Below are positions 55,900-64,000 of a stretch of DNA of 64,000 nt, piece by piece (the stretch's first letter is position 1; each line of letters opens with the position of its first letter). Made by a program: the position numbers and the translations under genes. A model generated the notes under the pieces. That model searched no databases, had not been told where the DNA came from, and saw only the letters and a program-made list of their open reading frames with translations. The DNA lies in contig JACEFZ010004195.1 of assembly GCA_014155875.1 (NCBI GenBank), forward strand, positions 89,501 through 153,500, written 5' to 3'. This DNA comes from Cepaea nemoralis. Its lineage: Eukaryota > Mollusca > Gastropoda > Stylommatophora > Helicidae.

Positions 55900-58800
55900 A
55901 ACGAATACAACAAATAAACACCATTCACTTAGTTTCCTATCATTGAAGTCATGAACAACCTTAATCACGTGCTGGATTCACGTGAGAATAACATGAAATT
56001 CTTTTATTTATGACGATGTAAATTAAATTAAATTATCTCTTAACTTTCAGGTGTATTAGCCGTTTTTAAATGTCATTCTGATCACAGTTCCTCGACCATA
56101 TCCGTGTATAGTCAATCAGTGTCCACACGTTACCGTTGTCCGTAGATGTCGACGTAATGAGTTAATGTTCGGTCCCGACTGACCAAGTTGAATTCTTCAA
56201 ATGTAACGAAATCCTCTGTGATTTCCAAATAGTATGTCTTCGTGTACATGTACGTGTCGTCTTGAAGTGAGAGTTGTTGTCCGGTATGTGGGTAATGGTG
56301 TTGTAATGTTCTCTATCCCGTAAGTAGTGTCCTCAAGTATAAAATAATGTCGGTGAATTCATTATGAATAGCGTTGGTATCCCTTGTGTTCCACTAATCT
56401 TGTTGACTTGCATACGGATGAACGAATACATCCGTGGTTGGCATTTAATAGTTGCTGCTTCTATAATTATAATATAGCCAATGTCAGTATTGGTAAGCGC
56501 CTATAAATCGTAAACTCTTCAAATTGTGAGTGGTATTCTGTGTATAAGTGTTGCCTCAATGTCCTGGCGTCAGGGTAGCAGAGTAAAAGTATATATAATA
56601 AGTCCTGACGTGATATCTAACGTGTAGCGACCAATTGAATGTCACACCTAAACGTCCTTGAGAGATGACAATCTATGTGGCGAAGGTAATTTTCATGGTA
56701 GTGTATAGCATCCTCCAACATCCGAAGTCAGCAAGTTTTCAGACATGTACAATAAATAATGTCTATATACGTATCGAATGTCCTTTGCGCCGATAGTGAA
56801 TTTATGGTAGAGTGTCGGCATCAAATATAATCGTGTGTGGTGTCAAAATCTTTTGGCGTTTTAAACAATCAAGTCAAAACTGTTAGTACTGTTCGTAAAA
56901 TAACGAATGTCTTTCTGATAGAGTAAACTATACTTGCAGATCGGTAGTACACTGTTGTAAACTTTGTAACGTCTAAGATCTTCAACTTATTTGAAATACT
57001 TCCTGATCTTCACCATTTTTGTTACGTGGAGTTTTCGTGCGTTCTTTCATTCTGTGTAGCACGGTGTGAACTGCGCCGCTGGTACGTAATTCCTTTTATG
57101 ATCAGCTATGGAAACTGGTGGGGAATCTGTGTTGACAAACAAACAGTCCAGAGGCGACCTCCATGTGATGTTGTAGAACCTTCCTCCAAAGCAGAAAGAT
57201 GCGAAAAATACCTTTAAATTTGAAGCATATATGGATTTCGTGACTTGAGTACTTCGGCCTGGGCCCAATAAGCAAAATCTGGTCATGATTTTAGCTTAAT
57301 AATATCAATTGAATGTAGACTGGCCACTGTTGGCTGTAGCATGGCCTAAGAAAGTTTCATGTATGCACATCATGCTTTCATAATTGACGTATGTTTTAAG
57401 ACTCCAGCAGCTTTGAAATTATATTGATTATTGATCGGCTTTCTGAAGATTGCTGTAATAAGTCCTGTGGACGTATCGACAAGCTTTTGTTTCTTCTGAT
57501 ATTTGATGCGAGTTATAATTATATAACATTATTATAAAACATAATTCCGTTGTAGACCGATTCTTTCAAAGTCAAAATTTCGATTCTATATGTGTGTCGT
57601 ACTGATTCTATATACAATTAGTTCTCGGTATGTAGCGTTTATAAAAATGTCAATGAACGCGCTCCTCCGATTTGACACAAATGGAACCGCAAAAGTTTAA
57701 TTTTCCGTTGAAACTGTATTTGCTGTATCTGTGAAGACGAATGGACGTTATGTGTAAGAAAGATGCTGTATCTTCACTGAATTGGGGATGGATATTTGTG
57801 CAGATAGAATCAACTGTCGTATGTTTTCATCAGTGAAACTGGACCACTCTTACTCTTGCTAGCTGATGTTACAATGTTCATGTCGCCGGAACATCAAAAT
57901 ACTGCAGATGAACGTTTATGTAGATCAAGACAATTAGGTGTTCGGAGACTGTGTAAATTCCCAGTAATGTTTGTTCGAGTAAATGTACATAATAAATAAT
58001 GGTGAAATGAATCTTCAATTCCGTTACTTCTTATTGGCAAGTCATTTTGTTCTGTTAACTGACTGTGACAGATGTTGAATTCTATTATGTAATGCATCAA
58101 GCACAATGCAATTAAATAGTAAATGTATCTTCTCAAGCATTAATGCTGTAAAGAATGTACTCAACGTAGCTCGCCTTCAATGAATAACGCTGGATTAAAA
58201 CCATAAAACCCAATGAAATCGAATTGTTGGCACGATTGTGTTAGAATCAATCTCTATATAATTTGATAAACAGCTTCATAATTGAATGTACACTGTTTCA
58301 TATTATCTTCATTGACGTAGGTAAATATAATTATCATTTGGTTTCTTGAAAATCATTGTAATACTGTACTTTTCTGTACGTTTTTAAAACATGTTTGTAA
58401 TGTTGGATCTTGTTTTTGTTCACCCAGTAAGTCTGTTGGCAGTCTGATATTGTTTTGTATATTGTCAATGTCTGTCTGAGACGTTTGATCACTGTTCTTT
58501 CGATCTTGAGCTCTTGTAATTGCATTCGTTCGTGCGTGTTCAATCTCCCATTGCATTCGAATTATTTCATAAGATTTCTTAAATTCCAGAATAACCAATA
58601 TGTTCTGAGAAATTTGTTTGGTTCATAATTTTAAAATAAGATTCACTTGCTTTCTTCCAAGTGTTTACTTCTCAATGTTCACGTATCAATTCAACTTTCA
58701 TATAACTCATCGTTTCCAGGAATTCAATTTTGATTATTGAAACTTTTAACGTTCAGTGTATTTCGACTGTTTACCAATGATAATCTTGTGTCGTTGTAAT

Positions 58801-59800
58801 TCAAGAAATTTCTTGCGAACGTTCTTGTAAAACCGCGTATATAATTCCTCTGTTCACTGACTGTTTATCTTCTTTCTTGACGTATACAAGGTCAAGTATT
58901 TGAGGTAAAAATGTGAACTGGAGCATACGGAATCTGTCTTGTGAACAAACAGTTCAATGCCATGTTATTAGCATGCATCTTTTACAAGTTACGATCAGGT
59001 GATCGGTAGTTGCCTCTTTTCGGAGTGCCTGTTAAGACCAGGTCAGCATCCGAAATAAATGAGGACAATCAATACGGACACAAATGATGAACCAGTAATA
59101 CGGTTGATCACAGTCGAGACTTTCGCATACTGTCGAACACCATTTAAACTCAATTTGAAATGAGTAACAGCATAGTCCATGTACGCTCTCCTTTCTCTTA
59201 ACACAATTATGATTACCACAGTATATATGTCGATTGAATTTTTGTTAATTAAATCTTCCTGTATCTGTGCAAACGAATAGTATCTGTATATGATCAAATA
59301 ATTGCATGTTGAACAGTTCTTTGGACTAAAATCGTAAGATACTTTCCTTTCCGGATGTTTTGTGTATGACCAAAATGATGATGTCATCACCACTGCTCAA
59401 AAATTTGGTTACTTGGTTTGAGATTATTCCACATATAGTAAATTATATATGATGGCGTCATCGATCTTTTATGACGACGACCTTGGCCTTCTCAAGTATA
59501 TGGCTCGATTCGTTAAATTACTGATAATAAATCTCGAGTTTAGTTCATAATTACTACCGGTACAAGTCCCCATTTGCCATGAAGCGATATGCTGACATGG
59601 GCTCATTGATGTATCTAGGGTTTAACATAATATGAATAATACTTGATACCTTGTTTTATAGAAGACCAACACAGGTACTGGAATATAATTTCATGAAGAC
59701 TTTCTTCTTGACAGTTACTTTTAATCCATCCGTGCTTTCGGATACACAACAGTTCGACAGGGAATATAATATACGTGACATCTGACATTCATACAGCTGC
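55900..59800. other. Unassigned 3.9-kb tract
   Basis: No frame over 120 residues, no SINE and no array is recognised. Its dinucleotide texture (many CGTA, TCGT, GTCG steps) differs from the AT-rich introns to the left and resembles 61,930-62,360. It may be the body of an old inserted element. Confidence 0.4.
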
Positions 59801-59992
59801 ACACAAAGAGCGGCCTAACTAACTGTTAGCCATTGCTCAAAAAGACATGCTGCGTCCGAACAGGACGGCAGCCCAAGTCTAACTCCCTTAGTGACGTTTT
59901 TTCGTGACGCTTCCCTAGTTTCCCTGTGCACACTATAATTGTACATTTCGATGCATGTTTTAGGGAAGCTCCCTTCAGCCTTTCTCAGTCTG

Positions 59993-61399
59993 CTATATGT
60001 CAGTGACTGATATGTGGCACCCTCTTTTAATTTGCTGCTCCCGCAGTCTGGCCATTGTTGTAGATTCCCAGTCATCACTTGGTTCTCGCAAAAGTCTCAC
60101 TTCTCGTAGAGCATTCAGAATGTCAGCCTGGTCCATGGCGCGTCCGCCCTCCACAGTAGCCTCACCTGCGAGCTTGTCAGCCCGCTCATTTCCTTGTACT
60201 CCCGCATGACCTGGCACGAAGATGAAACTAATCTTTGCCAGCCTAGACCGCTTCAGAGGCAGCAACCACTCTCTTCGGATCGACCCCTCCTCTATCCTCT
60301 TGATCATGTTCATTGAGTCGCTAAGGAAACAAGCCCTAGTGAATGTCTGTGTCTCGAGCCATGTTATTGCTTTACTTACTGCCATGACTTCCATGGTCAG
60401 GCTACTTGTGGTTTCAGTGAAAGCACCAGAGTCCTCCTTCACAATTCTCCCTCCGGCCCGAGCTGTAAAGGCCCATGAGATTCTCACATGTCGGACGACC
60501 GACCCATCTGTGTAGATGACCGCGTCACCGTCTAGCGAATTCTCGAAAATCAACGCTTGTACTTCAGCCTCAACAGCAGCCGGATTTTCTTGTCTGCATT
60601 TTCTATCTAGTTGGATGCAAACTGAAAAGGATGTGCAGAAGTCTGTTGGCACTTGCACCCACTCCTCGCCAGGTTCTAAGTCCTCAAGTGAACACACCTG
60701 TTGAAGAATGTCTTCGGCTTGACCCATCCACGACCGTCCTCTTTTTAACCTGCTGCCCTTCACCGTCCTAATTTCACTATGCAGTGGATGTTGTGTGTTT
60801 GCGTTAATTCTGAGGTAGGCGCGTGCCCTGCAAACTTGTATTCTCTCTTCAATGGTTGGAAAATCAAGAAGGTAGCGCATCGCCCTGCATGCTGTATCTC
60901 TTGTACATCCAAGAATAATGCGCATTGCTTCATTCTGTATCCTTTCCATCCTTTCTATCTGCGTATGGCTGAGAGTCAGGATTGCCATTGCATACTCCAA
61001 AACAGACATGACCAGCCCCTCGTACAGAAGACATAGATGGCGCTGCTCACAGTTTGCTGCCGCCATCACCCGCATCGCTGCCAAACCCCGCTTGGCCTTT
61101 GTTATCACCTGGTCTATGTGCACATTATAAGCAAGGCTTCGATCAAACCGTATTCCCAGGTAATTCATTGCCTGCGTTCTTTCCACCGTCTCTGAACACA
61201 GCATTACAGTTGGTGTTGGATTGTTGACAATATGATTATTCAAAGAGAACCAAGTCACTGTTGCCTTTGTTGGGTTGACCATTGCCCCAGCTTCATCACA
61301 CCAAGTACTTATGCGATTGAGTTCGGTTTGTAGTTCCACAGCAACCTCCTCTCTATCCTTACCCTGACGATACACTAAAATATCATCGGCATACGACAA
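59993..61399 (-). pseudogene. RT C-terminal half and RNase H of the inverted LINE
   Basis: A 468-residue open frame starts inside RT motif C (YADD, residues 3-6). It contains the thumb region (AMNYLGIRFDR, LEYAMAILTLSHTQIERM) and an RNase H domain (VIYTDGS, SSLTMEVMAV, FLSDSMNM, FVPGHAGVQGNERADKLAGE). It is truncated relative to the full enzyme because the N-terminal half is inverted alongside. A frame shift near 60,020-60,080 passes reading to a second frame ending at 59,815. Confidence 0.8.
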
Positions 61400-61437
61400 T
61401 GTCCTGCCAGGTCCAGTGATCTGCTCACTGGTGATTC

Positions 61438-61855
61438 ATGCAGAATACAATAGGCAAGCTGCTGGAGAAGGTAATTGCCAGGAAAATATCAAGCCAACTA
61501 GAGAGGCAAGGTGTTTTCCCACCTACCCTGGGTGGGTACCGTCCAAAAAGAGAAACCTGGACCAATGCAGCAGTCTTTGCCCAGGATGTCTATGAAGGTT
61601 TCCACGCAGGCACTGAAACCGTTGCTGCAGCGATTGATCTTGAGGACGCATACAACAGAGTACCACTGGATTTTTTAATGTTTCAGCTTCTTGAACTAAA
61701 CGTAAGTCCATTCCTCCTTAGTTGGATCGCTGCAGCCCTCTACCAATGGAAAGTAGTTTTTAGATGTGGCAGTTGGACTTCGGAACCAACAACAATATAT
61801 CCTGGCCTACCACAGGGATCGCCATTATCTCCGGTACTGTTCAACGCCTACACAG
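61438..61855 (+). pseudogene. Inverted RT N-terminal fragment
   Basis: The open frame shows RT motifs up to block B: QNTIGKLLEKVIARKI, GGYRPKRET, AAIDLEDAYNRVPLDF (palm Asp) and GLPQGSPLSPVLFNAY. Similarity stops at codon ACA near 61,855, where flanking sequence (GTAAGTAGATGG) begins. Confidence 0.8.
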
Positions 61856-62364
61856 TAAGTAGATGGTTGAGTGGCTTAGTAAGTAAACTCAGTATGTCTG
61901 GCGTTGTACTGTGTAATGATCCTTAATTATGAAGAGGATACAGTGTAGGGTTGTCCATACGTTAAAAGTTCGATGAGAATTTCGTGGAGGGAAGTGTCCT
62001 CGTGAAGGCTAAAGTTCATTCTCCGTTGCATGTACATATGGGTGTCAAACTGCTCCTAGAAGACTTTCAGACGATGCCGAGAAAGGAATCGTTAAATGAG
62101 TCACGTGTATAGTTCTGCGTGAACGAGTTTTGTATCACGCCAAAATACTAAGTATCTATCCGTGTATGGTCTTGATGCGTCTCAGATGACGTGTAGTGCC
62201 TCGTAGTATATAGAAGTGAATGTGCCGTATCCTGTCATGGTGCCGTGTGCAGTGTCCGTTCAATGTTTGCATGCTGAGGTGTAATGAAGTCTGTACATGA
62301 GGACCTTCTTCGATGACTTCCTCTACTTCCACGCGATTCAGTTTCAAATCCAGCACATCATGAG

Positions 62365-62895
62365 CTAATGCCTGATAGTCCATGTATCATTTATTACCAT
62401 TGTCGCCAAAGAAAGGTTCCGGTCCAAGATAACCAAGAGGTCTCTGAAAACTAAACTGTCCAGGTACACCATCAGAAGCCAATTGGCTATGTCTACGCAA
62501 CATGTTCGGCGGTTGCAGCCCTTCTGGGCGGCCGATTTTGCCTGGTTGGTGGCACGGATGACGAGGTTACAAGTAACACTCGACAACCACATGTGCATAT
62601 CATTACAGCACGAGGATAGCTGCTTATCAGAGGCAGAGGCACGTCTTGAGCCTCTGCCTGCATCCTGACTCTTGTCTCTCTCTCCTCTCTGAACCACTGG
62701 ACCAAGATCCTGAATTTTGCGTTCAATGCTCCTAATTGTCTCCTCCATTCGGGTGTTCAATTCCACACTTTTATCTTCATGTTTGATTGTTTCAGCTTCC
62801 AGTTTCGCGTTAACAGCCTCAAGTCTCAAGTGTTCCTTGTGCAATTTGTCCTCCAGGACATTAAGTCGACGGAGGACTTTCACTGAATTTGTCAT
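62365..62895 (-). other. Open frame with N-terminal coiled coil, unrecognised
   Basis: The frame is 176 residues. About the first 75 form a charged coiled coil (LRRLNVLEDKLHKEHL, LNTRMEETIRSIERK), followed by Arg/Ser-rich sequence and a Cys-containing part. The C-terminal part looks less protein-like than another frame (VPGQFSFQRPLGYLGPEPFF), suggesting a frameshift near 62,600. A retroelement ORF1 or gag-like protein is possible; no nucleic-acid-binding motif is seen. Confidence 0.35.
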
Positions 62896-63019
62896 GAAGG
62901 CTGAAAACAGCGATCCAGAGCACGAATAGCAAGGCTGCTATAGTTCCACATAGCAGGAATTCTAACACCCCCATTTGTGTACAGATCTGTGGACAGATAG
63001 CAATTTTGGTCAATATTAC

Positions 63020-63950
63020 TAATTATAGGGTTGTGTGACCATAGAATATAGGGTTGTGTGACCGTAGAATATAGGATTGTGTGACCATAGAATATAGGGT
63101 TGTGTGACCGTAGAATATAGGGTTGTGTGACCATAGAATATAGGATTGTGTGACCATAGAATATAGGGTTGTGTGACCATAGAATATAGGATTGTGTGAC
63201 CATAGAATATAGGGTTGTGTGACCATAGAATATAGGGTTGTGTGACCATAGAATATAGGATTGTGTGACCATAGAATATAGGGTTGTGTGACCGTAGAAT
63301 ATAGGATTGTGTGACCATAGAATATAGGGTTGTGTGACCGTAGAATATAGGATTGTGTGACCATAGAATATAGGGTTGTTTGACCGTAGAATATAGGGTT
63401 GTGTGACCATAGAATATAGGATTGTGTGACCATAGAATATAGGGTTGTGTGACCGTAGAATATAGGGTTGTGTGACCATAGAATATAGGGTTGTGTGACC
63501 GTAGAATATAGGGTTGTGTGACCATAGAATATAGGATTGTGTGACCATAGAATATAGGGTTGTGTGACCGTAGAATATAGGGTTGTGTGACCATAGAATA
63601 TAGGGTTGTGTGACCGTAGAATATAGGGTTGTGTGACCATAGAATATAGGGTTGTGTGACCATAGAATATAGGGTTGTGTGACCATAGAATATAGGATTG
63701 TGTGACCATAGAATATAGGGTTGTTTGACCGTAGAATATAGGGTTGTGTGACCATAGAATATAGGATTGTGTGACCATAGAATATAGGGTTGTGTGACCG
63801 TAGAATATAGGGTTGTGTGACCATAGAATATAGGGTTGTGTGACCGTAGAATATAGGGTTGTGTGACCATAGAATATAGGTTTGTGTGACCATAGAATAT
63901 AGGTTTGTGTGACCATAGGATATAGGTTTGTGTGACCATAGGATAAGTAA
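63020..63950 (-). repeat. 23-bp satellite (about 40 units), open in three - frames
   Basis: The + strand unit is close to TATAGGGTTGTGTGACCATA plus GAA. Units vary at two sites (GGGTTG/GGATTG, CCATAG/CCGTAG). A rare GTTTGACC variant recurs at 63,376 and 63,721, exactly 345 bp (15 units) apart. Three - strand frames of about 300 residues are artefacts of the array. Confidence 0.95.
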
Positions 63951-64000
63951 GTTAAAGGAAAGTTATATCATCAACCCAGTAACTACCATGTTCCTGACTG

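Larger units (their letters stand above)
59815..61855 (-). mobile_element. LINE with 5' inversion (twin-priming structure)
   Basis: The 3' segment (59,815-61,437, -) carries the RT from SYADDILVY on plus RNase H. The 5' segment (61,438-61,855) carries the preceding part of the same RT domain (GKLLEKVIARK to GLPQGSPLSPVLFNAYT) on the + strand. The two pieces abut at 61,437/61,438 through their upstream ends. The RT sequence resumes almost without loss (NAYT then ITSEQITGPGRTLSYADD). This is the arrangement expected when twin priming inverts the 5' part of a LINE during insertion. Confidence 0.78.

Noticed and set aside
62892..63939. Three overlapping - strand frames of about 300 residues
   Set aside because: Translations of the 23-bp satellite. 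Open in all three frames only because the unit lacks stops.

Overview
This window is animal nuclear DNA. It has interrupted genes with GT-AG introns, AATAAA poly(A) signals, LINE, SINE and mariner copies, and many short-unit tandem arrays. The mix of an invertebrate intermediate-filament/lamin-tail gene, a spinster-type transporter, tRNA-derived SINEs and RNase H-bearing LINEs suggests a lophotrochozoan, most likely a mollusc. The species is not determinable from the sequence alone. No prokaryotic genes, CRISPR array, rRNA or intact tRNA was seen.

From 383 to about 44,280 on the + strand lies one long gene, truncated at its 5' end by the window edge. I assembled twelve exons by matching splice sites and reading phase: 383-508, 2230-2450, 7182-7354, 9128-9415, 17223-17451, 20981-21056, 22763-22993, 30177-30261, 34378-34485, 37551-37657, 40937-41083 and 43878-44015. 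They join into a 642-residue partial protein. It holds the end of an intermediate-filament-type coiled-coil rod, a linker of about 230 residues, a lamin-tail (Ig-fold) domain and a low-complexity C-terminus without a CaaX box. The best call is an LMNTD1-like (lamin tail domain-containing 1) protein. The introns are filled with SINEs, LINE pieces, mariner relics and satellites.

From 48,906 to 50,166 on the - strand lies one large 3'-terminal exon of a spinster-family (SPNS) major facilitator transporter. Its N-terminal exon or exons are not visible. The two genes converge, 3' end to 3' end.

Mobile elements include: an apparently intact 1,283-residue endonuclease/RT/RNase H LINE protein (11,132-14,983, -) and a short 3' copy of that family with a target-site duplication (41,447-41,590); an RTE-like LINE with frameshifts and stops (about 26,300-29,880, +); a LINE split head-to-head inside its RT domain in the manner expected of twin priming (59,815-61,855); many 3' LINE scraps; an internally deleted mariner with intact terminal repeats (32,608-33,364); a foldback mariner-like MITE (9,978-10,552); and at least four dispersed SINE or SINE-like families.

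About 15 minisatellite arrays (23-69 bp units) punctuate the window. Several are seeded on recognisable sequence. The 35-bp array at 17,420-19,275 consists of copies of the end of a coding exon plus its splice donor. The 29-bp array at 3,780-5,000 and the 57-bp array at 960-1,235 contain SINE sequence. The arrays at 52,020-52,985 and 63,020-63,950 have no stops in any frame of one strand and give rise to spurious ORFs of about 300 residues. The right end (55,900-59,750 and 61,930-62,900) is poorly assigned and may be one older inserted element interrupted by the twin-primed LINE.
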